The notes under the pieces were generated by a model, which saw only the letters and a program-made list of their open reading frames with translations, did no database searches and had not been told where the DNA came from. From Lanius collurio (taxonomy: Eukaryota > Chordata > Aves > Passeriformes > Laniidae), in the NCBI GenBank assembly GCA_020086605.1, contig JACBWW010000004.1:14544932-14608931 (forward strand): a DNA stretch of 64,000 nucleotides. Direction: 5' to 3'. How positions within the stretch are numbered: position 1 is the stretch's first letter; the number at the start of each line of letters is the position of its first letter. Positions 25,937-36,432 of the stretch are shown piece after piece. The position numbers and the translations under genes are program-made.

Positions 25937-26062
25937 GTATCGAAGCAAATCAAAGAGTTTAAGACATGTTGTTTGTATTTTTTAATCTGCAAAATTCGTT
26001 ACACAAGCCACTCTGTGAAGCGGGATCTGAGCTGCCAGCACTTCGTATTTATTAACAAAAAG
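25937..26062 (+). other. Exon-like stretch, 126 bp, phase 0-0 (unverified)
   Basis: A strong acceptor (TTTCTCTTTCCTCCCTAAG) ends at 25936 and a good donor (AAAAAG followed by GTACGT) starts at 26063. The 126 bases between are exactly 42 codons and are open in the frame that starts at the first base; the other two frames have stops. The encoded peptide begins VSKQIKEFKTCC and ends FVFINKK, is basic, and has four cysteines. It contains several CpGs (within CGA, CGT, GCG and CGT) in a region otherwise poor in them. I do not recognise the peptide. It could be an internal exon of an unidentified gene, a lncRNA exon, or chance. Confidence 0.25.
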
Positions 26063-28164
26063 GTACGTTCCAAGTACTTTTAACACAATCCCACTCACGC
26101 ATATTTTGAATTAATGTATGCTTTCTGTATCCTATAAAAGTTTACAAAAAAGTTGTAGGGGAGGACAGAGGGAAAGAAATATCGACTGTCCCATCAAAAC
26201 TGTAATTCTTGCATTGCCCTCTAGTGCACACATGACAGCATGACACCTTTTTTTTTTTTTTAACTCTGCAATATAAATAATTAAAATGAAACCTTTAATG
26301 TCATTTGACGGCTTGCTGCATTTAATTTTGACAGAAACATTATAAACTGTTTTTCTGAAATACATGACTAAGTTCTCTTCACCAATCACTTCTGGAAAAT
26401 CTGAGAAATAGTTTGATTCATGTTGCTGACAGAAATACAGGCCGTGTCTTTTCAAAACAAAGTAAGTATGATTCCAAAGAATCCAGATCCAAAAAATTCA
26501 GTCCTGCAAAACCACTTGAAATGAAGCATTTTTAAGTTACAGGATACTTACAGTCTTTACTATATGAGGGCAAAGTAAAGTCTCTAGTAGTATGTCACTG
26601 GTCTGCATGCACTTACTTCTAAAAGTCAACTGCCTCCCTCACATACAGAAAGATCAGCATACACAGGAACATGCACGATAGTTAAAGAGGAGAGAGAATT
26701 CACATACAGAGATGAAATCTATTGTAAAACATTGTAGAGGCAAATATTTCAGAGGCTATGGATTCAAACAATAACCTTGTTACTTAAGTGCTTAGCCAGG
26801 AACAATCTCGAAGTTTCAGACCAACCATTTGTGACTTTATGAATCACTGTAAAATCTCGTCTTTTTCAGATGCTTTTCTCTCATGCAGCTCTTAAATGTA
26901 CTTGAGTATAAGAGACATAGTTGCATCTGTGCAAGCCAGAACACTTTCAGAACACCAAGCACCTGGACAGAATCAAGATTTGAATAGCAGAAGGTAAGAA
27001 ATGGGATACTATGAAGATATATGTCTGTAATTGCATTGTGTAAATGGGAAAGTATCTACTATCCTTGTAGCATTAGTGAAAGCACAGCTGCTGAAGGAGC
27101 TCATCAAGTAAATATATTCCAGGCCTGTGTCCAGCATGATAAGCAGTTTGCCACTACCAAAGTCAAGAAAAAAACTATACACCACTTCAAAAATGTCAGA
27201 CTTTGATTACAGTGTGACACTGTGCCATGCTGATAATCTTACCTCTGTATTTGTATAATAATCTTTATTAAAGACAACTTCTGGACAACTTTTGACAATT
27301 AATTTTATTCTTACATCTCCATGTAAATGCAGGATGCAGATGTGTCTGGGTTTGGGTAATTGTTTTGTAGGAAGCTGCCCCTGTGGTAATAGCAGTTCCT
27401 ACCTCACCAGCTTGTCAGGATTGTGACACATTTGTTCCTAATGCTTCACAATTTTTTTCTGGACCCATATCCCAGTAATTTTAAAATAATGATTGCAAGG
27501 TTAGCGTAGCTAGAGTTCATCATAATCACAGGATAGAAATAGTTAAATTTAAACTTAATGCTTGAAAATATGTTGGTATACACTTGTTAATGGATCATGA
27601 GAGATAATGGAGATTTTGATCAATTTCCCTGTTCACAGCTTTGGAACAACCCTAACAAGAAGCCAGAAATAAAAAGTTTTAGTATGGTCCTGCCTGATAG
27701 GCACTGCCCTTTAGCCCCTGCTGTCTAGCTTTTGGTTTTCAATCCACAAATCTTTTCACAAAGCAGAAAATTGTTATCAAGCCTACCTGGGACAGGCAAG
27801 GTGTTTTTATTTAAAAATCCAAATGAGAGGCATGTGATAAAACTTTCTATTTGGTTATCACAGAATTACTTCCTTACATTGACAGATTAATAACTACTTG
27901 TTTTACAGTCTCTAATTTTTTGAGCTTGCAATGTCATGCTCACAAAATCAGACTCTAATCACACCAGACTGCCACCAGATTTGTTCCCTGCATTTCAGAG
28001 TGTCACTCTTAAGTCTGCTTCTACCACTCCAAGAAGGCAGGGTAAAAAAAGAGACATCATGACTGGAAAATGTTCATGGCCACAGAGCTGTTTTTTGTGT
28101 TAAGGAGATACTTAGTTTCACATGTCATTCATGTGGTTTCTCCTCCTCTTTCTGTATAACATAC
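26063..28164. other. AT-rich DNA, nothing recognised
   Basis: T-run at about 26249-26261. Open frames are short and unrecognised. Confidence 0.4.
28160..28164. repeat. Target-site duplication, left copy
   Basis: CATAC directly before the LTR start; the identical right copy is at 28743-28747. Confidence 0.9.
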
Positions 28165-28742
28165 TGTGCTGGTTTTGACTGGGGTAGAGTTAATTTTCTT
28201 CATAGTGGTGGCATGGGGTTTTGCTTCGGAGTTGTGCTGGTAACAGTGTTGAAACTTCAGGGATGTTTTAATCATTGCTAAGCACTTACAGAAAGTCAAG
28301 GCCTTTTCTACTCCCTACCCCATCCCACCACCGAGAAGGCTGGGGGTACACAAGGAATTGGGAGGAGACACAGCCAGAACAACTGACCCCAAGTGACCAG
28401 AGAGATATTCCAGACATTATCATATCAAGCTTAGTGTATAAAGCTGGGGGAAGAACAAAGAATTTGGAGACATTTGGAGTGATGGTGTCTATCTTCCTAA
28501 GTCACCATTGCACACGAGGCCTTGCTTTCGTGGGCATGGCTGACCATGGGAAGCAGGGAATCAATTCCTTGGTTTGCTTTGCTTGAATAGTGGCCTTTGA
28601 TTTACTTTTTAAATTGTCTTTATCTCAGCACCTGAGTTTTCTCACTTTTTACCCTTCTGATTCACTCCTCCATCCCACCACAGGGAGGAAGGAGTGAGTG
28701 GCTCTGTGGGGCTCAGTTGCTGGCTGGAGTTAAACCATGAGA
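28165..28742 (+). mobile_element. Solo LTR of an ERVL-class endogenous retrovirus
   Basis: This block matches from end to end the ERVL-type LTR that is abundant in bird genomes. It starts TGTGCTGGTTTTG, followed by GGGTAGAGTTAATTTTCTTC, and further on has GTCAAGGCCTTTTCT and GGCTGGGGGTACACAAGG. The TATA box TATAAAG is at 28437-28443, just before CTGGGGGAAGAA. A TGTCTTTATCTCAGC-type R/U5 part and a TTAAACCATGA 3' end follow. The final CA has become GA. Both sides carry CATAC (28160-28164 and 28743-28747), a 5-bp target-site duplication of the length expected for ERVL. No internal genes lie next to it, so it is a solo LTR left by recombination between two LTRs. Any promoter activity would run to the right, but both promoter and poly(A) regions are mutated. 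An open frame of about 100 codons inside it is incidental. Confidence 0.95.
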
Positions 28743-28747
28743 CATAC
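28743..28747. repeat. Target-site duplication, right copy
   Basis: CATAC directly after the LTR end. One further base (A) also matches by chance or extends the copy. Confidence 0.9.
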
Positions 28748-29465
28748 AAGTAGCAGAAAAGATGTCACTGATTCAAGATGTAGCTACAGTTCTCATTATC
28801 TTATGTAACAGTTTTTCCTCTCTGCTTCAAAGGCCAGTACATTGCATGATCACTGGAAAAATCCCATCTTGATCTTTTTTCTGGAAAATTATTTCAGTCT
28901 TCCAAACTCAGATTGTTCACACCTTGTAGCTCTATAAATTCCTTTTAAGCAGAGGAAGCTTGTATCATCGAGGTGGAAACTCAGCAGCACTAGAAAACTG
29001 GATGAAAAGTTCTCAAAGAAGCTGATTAAAATTAAAAAAAAAAAAAGACATACTTCAATAATCTGAAATCATGAAATTTTTCTTCAGAATATGCTGAATG
29101 TCTTTTGTGACTGATCATGAATGCACAACTAAGGTCTTGCAACAAGGTTGTGCATTTGGGTTACTCACTTTTGTGTATCTATGTTGTTGTTAGCTTTCTT
29201 TTGGGTTGTTTTATTGTTTGGGGTGTTTTTTGGGGAATAGTCATGGTTGACTTGCTTGTCTCAGGGCTTTTTGTGTATGTGTTTACTGCTTTTATTTTTT
29301 GACTAATAATCTTCAAAATGTTGAGGTTGCTTTCCCATCCACTCCTAACTTGGGCAAAGGCTTGAAATACTGCTTTTCTATTGTGAATCAAAAAGCTAAC
29401 AATAAACATTCAGCCAGAACTTTTCCTTACCCTCTATTTTACAGGCTGTGTTCTGCCTACTAAAC
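28748..29465. other. AT-rich DNA, nothing recognised
   Basis: A short A-run at about 29034-29046 and T/G-rich low complexity near 29180-29260. The hydrophobic open frame there is a low-complexity product. Confidence 0.4.
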
Positions 29466-30004
29466 CTGAGCAAGTCACAGAACCACAAAATAAGCTGAGT
29501 TGGAAGGGACCCCTCAGGATCATCAAATCCAACTCCTGGCCCTGCACAGCACCATCCCCAGGAATCACACCATGAGCACAAAAGCATTTTCCAAATGCTT
29601 CTTGAGCTCTGTCAGGCTTGGTGCTGTGACAACTTTCCCTGGGGAGCCTGTTCCAGTGCCCAACCACCCTCTGGGTGAAGAACCTTCTCCTAATATCCAA
29701 TCCAAACCTTCCCTGACACAGCTTCAGGCCATTCCCTCGGGTCCTGTCCCTGGTCACCACAGCGTAGAGATCAGTGCCTGGCCCTGTGCTTTCCCTCACA
29801 GGAAGTTGTAACTGCAGTGAGGTCTCCCCTCAGTCTCCTTTTCTCCAAGCTGAACAGACCAAACATCCTCAGCCACACTTATGTGGCTTCCCCTCAAGGC
29901 CCTTCATCATCTTTTTTGCCCTCCTTTGGACACTAATAACTTGATATCTTTCTTATACTATAGTGACCAAAACTGCTCACAAAATTCAAGGTGAAACCAC
30001 ACAT
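29466..30004 (-). mobile_element. CR1 LINE 3' part, antisense
   Basis: Reading the plus strand gives the reverse complement of a CR1 3' region. The recognisable blocks, in order, are CACAGAACCAC, GAGTTGGAAGGGACCCCTCA, GATCATCAAATCCAACTCCT, GGCCCTGCACAGCACC, GAGCCTGTTCCAGTGCCCAA, GTCCTGTCCCTGGTCACC, and AAGGCCCTTCATCATC-type sequence ending in a CTCACAAAATTCAAGGTGA box. This is well preserved relative to most copies here, so it is probably younger. It is 5'-truncated. The open frames on both strands arise from CR1 3' sequence and are not genes. Confidence 0.93.
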
Positions 30005-32142
30005 CTAATTCAAGCACTCAACTTTAATTGTTACCTAAGTTAGACTTCTGGCAACCTTATCCAGAAAATACAAGCACTTTCTGTGAGTAAGCCAGACCTT
30101 CCACATTATGGAGTGATTTTAAGAGAAGCATCAAGTTTCCTTTGCTATTCCTTGATTTCTTTCCCTATGTTTACATCCTCTGTTTAATTTCATCCTGGGA
30201 TATTCATGGATCATAACCCAGATTTACAAACTTTATCTGTGAGAAGTTCAGAGGCCATAAATCTATGATCTGTCGTGGTTTTCCTTTCCTGAAATCCTTA
30301 CACTTTGTTTTTCTTCCCATAAAAGTAAAATATTGGCTTAACAATGGTAATAATGAAAAAAATAACCATGACTTTTTAAATTATAGTGTTTCCCTCTAGA
30401 AAAACAGTTTTACTCTACCAATATTCCCATTGATGTATTCTTTTTTTCCCTAGAAATTCTTGGCTAACTGATTTTGCTAATGTGCCTTTCATTGGTGTCC
30501 AAAGGTTGCTACAGCACGCTATGGGAAAGTAGCTTAAAAATGGTTTTTATTATTCTTTTCTTTTAAGCAACTGACCTAGCCAGGCCAAAATCAAAAGTAT
30601 TTGGTATGAGATTGACCTTAGACAAGGATTTTCTCTCTATCCTGTTGAATAAATACCCACCTCAGAATGCATAAAAGATTACTGAAATGCTCAGTTGGAC
30701 TCATGTTGCAAAATAAGTTCCTGGTGAAATCATGCTTGACAAAAGCTAATGAAAAGATGAAAAATGTGAGAAATGTAACAACAGTGCACATAAGATCACA
30801 CAATGAAAAAATATATATGGTACATACACTGGATTTCGTAAGTGCTGGTATCTGATTCTAACACAGCAAGGAGAAAACATGGACATAAACAAATTAATAT
30901 TCCCAAAGAAGAGCTGCTTGGTGACAGTGAGGACCACAGAAACATCAGGATGAGACTTATGGCATCATACTAGCTGAAAATCAGATCCTAATCTAATCCT
31001 AGGTGTTCACATACCAGCCTCTGTGGATATATGGAAGACAAAAAACCCTGAAAAAAAATATCAGTCAACGTCTGTCAAATTGCTCATGATTTGCACTGGA
31101 GCAAGGCAGACAGGAAATTCCTCTGTAGGCTTTATTTATTATGTACTCTTTTGCTTCTGTGTAAGACTCCATTTCCAATTTTGCTCTTAGACAAATTTAC
31201 CTGCTTAAAAAAGTTATTTCATCTGTCAAACTCCTACACAGTCATTGACATCTAACTATTCCAATTTTGCAAGGATGATTGCAAAAACAAAAGAGATCAT
31301 GGGTCATGCAAAAAAAGGTTTGAGATCTTCTTTCATTCTATTTCTATCATTCTAAAAACCTGTCAGTTAATGTATGTAAAAATATCATAGAGGTATCATA
31401 CAGTCATGGCAGCATGCCCCTGCCACATAAAAATTCTAATGTAATTTTGTATTATTTGCTTGACTCTAAAAAGACCAGCAGTGCATTTTTTTGCATTTTT
31501 TCTCCCTCTCTCTGCACTTTTTTCACACATAAGCAAAGCAGAGAATATTACAAAGATTATTTCATATAGAAAAAACTCTAGTCCAGTTGCCTTAAGAAGA
31601 GGTGTTCCCCTGGTTCCTTCAGGTTCTTCAGAAACTTAAAATTTTCTCAAGGTTACCACTCAGCTCCACAGGGACACAGCCAAATCTGGCAGACGGAGAT
31701 GCAGAGAAACATGAAGACTTCTTACTTGATAGAGCACAAGGAATAAACAGATCCTGGGAAAATAATAAGCACCTCCGTGTATTTTGTCACCCTAGATAAT
31801 TTCTAAAACAACTTCCAAGCATCACAAAAATAAGTATTAATGCTTTTTTCAAGCACCTTAGTACTAAAATCAAGGCTAAGTGTTTCCTCCATTCAACAGA
31901 AAGGAAAGGGCTTTTCTGCACTGGTGAGAAATTTCTGCAGAAGATTGTTTTGTAAAAGACAGTACAGAGCCCATGAGTCTAATGTCTCTTTAGCTTCAAC
32001 CCTCACTGAGAATATCAACAACAATGAAACTGTTAACATAACTGAGGGTAGTGACAAATAGTTAGAAATTCAGGTTAAAATAAATGCATCATTATTTAAC
32101 TTACGGCAACTACACTCCCATATGATATAAGTTGTTTAAAGA

Positions 32143-32169
32143 TATTTAGTATCTTTAGTATATTTAGTA
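32143..32169. repeat. 9-bp tandem repeat, three copies
   Basis: TATTTAGTA, TCTTTAGTA and TATTTAGTA run head to tail. An A17 tract follows at 32188-32204. Confidence 0.85.
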
Positions 32170-32187
32170 CCTTACATACCTACATTT

Positions 32188-32204
32188 AAAAAAAAAAAAA
32201 AAAA
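32188..32204. repeat. A17 homopolymer
   Basis: Seventeen A. No SINE or processed-gene body is visible upstream. Confidence 0.9.
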
Positions 32205-32598
32205 CATTGAAAATTAGAAGCTTAAATAGTACACAAGAGTGGGTTTCTTAAAATACTGGAACAAATTAACCATATTATTTCTAGTAAGCTTAAAAAGAAT
32301 AGGAGATTAGTTGCAGTTGGTGTGGACTTATCAGGAAGAGATTTTGGCAAACCAATCAAAATTCTTTACATAATCTATTATTCTATTATAAATACAGATG
32401 AATTATTAGTTGTTTTAAACTTGTGTTTCAATAACCTTCTGTCATTGCTTCATACAGTATTTCCAAAAGTGTGCGAAGAGACCTGTTTGAAGGTATCAAT
32501 TAGAACCCCAGACACCGCTGTTCTGAGCTTGGTGCAACTTCATTTTATCTTTAATAACGTGAATGATTGACTAGACAGCCCTCTGATTATTTTTACAG

Positions 32599-32621
32599 GC
32601 AATGCACAAGAGAAGGAGAAG
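32599..32621 (+). other. Candidate 23-nt microexon (unverified)
   Basis: A textbook acceptor (CTGATTATTTTTACAG, ending at 32598) is followed 23 bases later by a strong donor (GAGAAG then GTAAGG, GT at 32622-32623). The purine-rich body resembles exonic splicing enhancer sequence. A branch-point-like TTGAC lies about 30 bases upstream. All three frames are open across it, so the reading phase is undetermined, and no gene can be named. Such short exons exist, mostly in neuronal transcripts, but one in a window this size can also be chance. Confidence 0.25.
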
Positions 32622-33584
32622 GTAAGGAATCCGAAAAACAAGATTTTCATTTCAAATAATCTTGACAAACTGCAGAAGACAAAAGAATGCATACATGAAT
32701 AGGAACAAACAGCAAGTTATTTTTAAAAGATCATTGGCAAGAATACTACCACATTCTTCTCTTTCCTTTCTTTTTTCTTTTGACAACTTTTTTTCTCATT
32801 CCGAAGAGTTGCTATTGCTCAAAATCCCATCTGTAGAAACAGTCCTATTGAAACTGGCTTCTTTGAAATGTACTTATCTGAGTCATTAACATCAATGAAT
32901 TCCCACTTACCTGTAAGGGGCAGAGAAACTCATCCTCAAATACAAAAAGACTGCGTAGGTTATAGCAAACCCCAGTCAGAAGGAGCAGTTTCCTTGTCTC
33001 TTGTCCACAGAAAAGATGGTCTAAAACACTTCCTACCTGGGGTTTGACTCTATCATATTTTAAAATTATTACTGTTATTATTCTCTTTTAAAAATATTAT
33101 TGTTGTTGTTATTATCTTTTTCATAAGACTTTCAATGGACTCCAAAAACAAAGATGGAGGAAGAAAGGATGACACCAGGGTTTTGTTCCAGTTGTGGTAT
33201 GCTAATGGAAAAGTGTTCAGTAAAAATAAACTGTAGAAATTAATTACCAAGAATAAGGGTGAATAGGCTTGACACTGAGTAAAAGGGTAGCATCAGTTTG
33301 CTCCTCTGACATAGGGTCAGTCAATATACTGTCAATTCTAAGACAGCAGTACATTTGAAACTCAGGATAAGTAACCATGACATTATAGGTGTCAATTTGA
33401 ATAAATCATACTATGCAAATAACCCCTAAATTTGAAGAAAAGCTTCACAAAGTTTGAGCTGGTTTGCAGTCTCAGTAAGTAAAAACAACTTGTATGTTTA
33501 GTAGTGTTTGGGGTGCTTGATTTTATGGGGTTTTTAATCCAGAAAATTTGCATTTCCATTAGAATTTCAAAGCCAACTGTGCCA
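32622..33584. other. AT-rich DNA, nothing recognised
   Basis: ATT/GTT-rich simple sequence lies near 33065-33115. Confidence 0.4.
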
Positions 33585-33765
33585 TGGTTGTTTCTCAGTC
33601 ATTTGTCCAAGCTCCTATGAAAAGTCTCCAAAGGAGGTTCCATGGCCTCTACAGATAACATGTTCCAGTGTTCCAAAACTTACATAATCCCACTCTGAAC
33701 TTCAAGCTTATTATCTGAAATCTATTTTTTTACCTATTGTCATTATAAAGAGCCTCTTATTATTA
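33585..33765 (-). mobile_element. Old, diverged CR1 LINE relic, antisense
   Basis: Aligned by eye to the antisense CR1 3' region: AGGTTCCATGGCCTC, then ACATGTTCCAGTGTTCCA, then a TTATCTGAAATCTA block and ACCTATTGTCATTATA. The order and spacing match the CR1 segment that normally reads CAACCTGTTCCAGTG and CCTAATATCTAATCTAAATC. It is heavily diverged, so probably one of the oldest copies in the window. Confidence 0.5.
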
Positions 33766-34734
33766 TTTGGCATCCATCATTAATCCAAGTATTTTTCTGT
33801 CTTCCCCTGATTCTTCTGTTCTTAGGTCAGACTAGTCTGGATCCCTCAATTTCTTGTGTAGGGTGTGTTTTCGAAACATCTAGCTCTTCCTGAGTTTGCT
33901 CATGACTCTCTCCTGATCCAGCTGCACTCCAGCTGGGCCTGAGGAGAGCCCAGCAGCCTAGCCCAGCCTATAGAAAATAATATCTTTTTGTTTGCCTATA
34001 AAAAGGTGTCTTTTTCACCAAAGTCTTCAAATCTGTGCTCTGCATTTGTGTTTTTTCCTGCTGCACTATTCTCTTGGGCAGAAATACTCCATGGATGAAA
34101 AGTCACTGCTGGATTCCGTCAAAATAGAACAAAAATGTACCCCTGACAGAGATAGGGCTTTAGTTTGTCTGCCAGGAACCTCAAGGGATTTCTCCAATAT
34201 GTGATAGGGATGAGGTTATGTCAGGTTTTTCACTCTGCCTGGTCCAGTACCCTAACAGTGTTTCATCATGCTTGTCATGTAAATGTAGACAGATAAGAAA
34301 ATCCAAAAATGACAGGTTGCCTTTATTAATTTTAAGCATTTTCCTTATGTAAGTAATGTCCTATAAGTTCTATTTACTTTAGGAGCAATTAGTGCATCTT
34401 TTATGTTTTTTGCATCTCTCTTGGTCCTTTTGGATGTAAGCTATGCCTGAAACTTGCCCAGACCCTAAAGGTTCATTATGACTTGACCACCTGTAAAAAG
34501 ATGATCATATATGTATAACAATTTTTAATATACTTGATTGAAAACAGAAACAAAAAAAAATTATAAAGTGGAAGTCATTTGCCTGTCTCCCTTTCCAAAA
34601 TTTATAATCTGGAGAACTGAGCTTTTGCCACTATATATACATGTGTACATAAGGAGTCTCATTCAAACTGATGTCCTAAAACACTACTAAAACCTTGTGT
34701 TTTCCTGAGGAAACTTTCCTGTCTGACCATCCAG
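33766..34734. other. AT-rich DNA, nothing recognised
   Basis: No repeat or gene recognised. GC content rises near 34690. Confidence 0.4.
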
Positions 34735-34866
34735 GAGACACTCTGTCGGTCACGCTTACACCACCACAGACTTGGACTGCTGGGACCAAATTCACTTCAC
34801 ATCATGTGGCTCCAGTGACCCAAGAGGTGCCCTGCTTGACCTCCTACATGCCCCACACTCAGTCAG
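34735..34866 (+). other. Exon-like stretch, 132 bp, phase 1-1 (unverified)
   Basis: An acceptor with a long pyrimidine tract (TTTCCTGTCTGACCATCCAG) ends at 34734. A donor (AGTCAG followed by GTAAGG) starts at 34867. The 132 bases equal 44 codons and are open in a frame entered and left in phase 1, the symmetry common for exons of extracellular domains. The peptide is Ser/Thr/Pro-rich (it starts DTLSVTLTPPQTW) and I do not recognise it. The same stretch lies in a GC-richer, LTR-like block with a minus-strand TATA box, so a repeat origin with chance splice motifs is at least as likely. Confidence 0.2.
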
Positions 34867-35015
34867 GTAAGGTTCTGTTGCCAGCTCAACCCCAGGTTTC
34901 CCACAGCAGGGCTTCAGATCTCTGGATCCTTAAAATAACTTAATCGTGGTGCAACAACAGAATAACATCTTGAGCTTGCTCTGAGGATGGACCCTGAACA
35001 AAGGACTACCTGGGC

Positions 35016-35022
35016 TTTTATA
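35016..35022 (-). promoter_or_regulatory. TATA-box-like motif, minus strand
   Basis: TATAAAA followed by GCCCAGG on the minus strand. It fits an LTR promoter but stands alone as evidence. Confidence 0.35.
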
Positions 35023-35263
35023 CTCACACAGTCTAAGTGTATGGAAGTCCGTGGTCGTTGGCTCCTGCCGTGTCTCTGACTGTCCAGTCACCCAGCTGGG
35101 CCACAGGCCCTGTACCTATTGTTATGCAAAGGGTCAGAACAACTTCATGGCCTCTGGCCTTCATATCAGGGACAAAATAATACCAAGGAGGATTGATGAA
35201 GAAGCTGTTTCAGGAAGATGGCGCCAAGGACAGGGACAAAGTGTTTTAAGTGACTGGTTATCC

Positions 35264-35289
35264 TTGGCCACCTCTCAAGAGGTGGCCAA
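35264..35289. repeat. Perfect 12-bp inverted repeat with 2-base spacer
   Basis: TTGGCCACCTCT, then CA, then AGAGGTGGCCAA. The arms are exact complements, giving a 26-base near-palindrome. Confidence 0.95.
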
Positions 35290-35847
35290 ACAAATTTTCA
35301 CTGCAAGACACACCGACTGTATCAAAAGGAAATGAGGAAATTTGAGACTGATTACACTAACCTTAGGAAAGCGGACTCTTCACTGTGACAGCTTCCTATA
35401 CATGGCAGCATTTAAAAATGTCACTGCTCTTCTTGGCAGTTTAAAGAATTCCAAACCCAGCCATTCTTTCCTGATAAAGCATATCTCACATGTTCAAACA
35501 CCACCCATATTACACTGTATTTCCTTGGCAAGTTGCCAGTTCCAATGCTTCTCCAGCCTTATCCTTGACAAGATGTTTGTATATGCTTCCTGACACCACT
35601 GCCTCAGCCCAAACACCTGCATCCAATGACAAGTTTGTTTTTCTCCTCCTCCCACTCCTGCCTGACATCTCCCTCAGATGGTCTGTGTTGTGCACCCCTC
35701 TGCAGCTCATGGTCAGCCCACAAGAAAATATTGCACACGTTTTTAAAAAGAGTAGGAAGGAGGAAGGGATTGAGAACATCCCTTCTGACAGCATTCTGGG
35801 TGAACTGCTGGATGAATTGCTGGCTATGAGAGAGCAAAGGGTACTTG

Positions 35848-36432
35848 GCAGCCCAGAATACCCACTGTACCCTGGGCGGCATCAAAAGTAGTATGGCCAG
35901 GGAGGGAGGTAGTTCTGACCTTCTCTTCCTCTCTGGAAAGATTCCAGCTCTGAGGTCCCCATCACAGGAAGGAGATAGGTGTGTTGAAATAAGTTCCAAC
36001 GAGAGCTCCAAAGACGATCAGAAGGCTGGAGCATCTTTCCTATGAAGACAGGCTGAGAAAGCTGGGCTTGTTCAGCCTGGAGAAGACTTCAGGGTGACAT
36101 TATTGCATTCTTTCGATATTTAAAAGAGCTTATAAGAAAGATGATGTTAAACTTCTTAGCAGAGTCTGTTGCAGTAAGACAAGAGGTAATAGTTTTAAAC
36201 TAAAAGAGGCTCAATTTCTATTAAATGTATAAGGAAGAAATTTCACAGTGAGGATAAAAAAATACTGGCATGGGCTGCCCAGAGAGGAGGTAGCTGCCCT
36301 CTCCTGGCAAGATCCGAGGTCAGGCTGGATGGGGGTCTGAGCAATATGATCCAGTTGAGATGTGCTCAGCTGCAGCTGGCTGGACTACATTGCCTTTAGA
36401 GGCCCCTTCCAACACAAGCTATTCTGTGCATC
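35848..36432 (+). mobile_element. CR1 LINE 3' region, sense
   Basis: A sense CR1 copy. It opens with CCCTGGGCGGCATCAAAAG and AGTATGGCCAGGGAGG (ORF2 C-terminus), continues through CAGAAGGCTGGAGCATCTTT, GAAGACAGGCTGAGAAAGCT, GGGCTTGTTCAGCCTGGAGA, and ends with TGGCATGGGCTGCCCAGAGA, GGCTGGATGGGGGTCTGAGC and GGCCCCTTCCAACACAAGCT followed by ATTCTGTGC. The last motif is a decayed version of the CR1 terminal repeat. Frameshifts and stops break the coding part. Plus- and minus-strand open frames across 35.6-36.0 kb partly reflect this element. Confidence 0.9.

Larger units (their letters stand above)
30005..32598. other. AT-rich DNA, no gene supported
   Basis: It contains a 9-bp triple repeat and an A17 run near 32143-32204 (listed separately). 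No family recognised. Confidence 0.4.
34867..35847 (-). mobile_element. GC-richer block, possibly an LTR in minus orientation
   Basis: This stretch is clearly richer in GC than its surroundings and nearly free of stops in several frames. On the minus strand it has GTATAAAAGCCCA (TATAAAA at 35016-35022), a typical retroviral promoter box, with U3-like sequence to its right and R-like sequence to its left. It contains AAGATGGCGCC at 35216-35226, close to a YY1 site, and a 12-bp palindrome at 35264-35289. I could not find matching TG/CA ends or a target-site duplication, so extent and class are uncertain. It may be several nested pieces. Confidence 0.3.

Noticed and set aside
28275..28586. 103-codon plus-strand frame
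   Set aside because: It lies wholly inside the solo ERVL LTR, which is noncoding.
29117..29302. Hydrophobic 61-codon frame resembling a membrane protein
   Set aside because: It comes from a T/G-rich low-complexity tract.
29434..29811. Frames of 121 (minus) and 103 (plus) codons
   Set aside because: Both fall in the antisense CR1 3' region. Frames of this type appear in most CR1 copies.
31602..31799. 65-codon plus-strand frame preceded by a CCTTCAG acceptor-like site
   Set aside because: No donor or conserved motif, and a weak pyrimidine tract.
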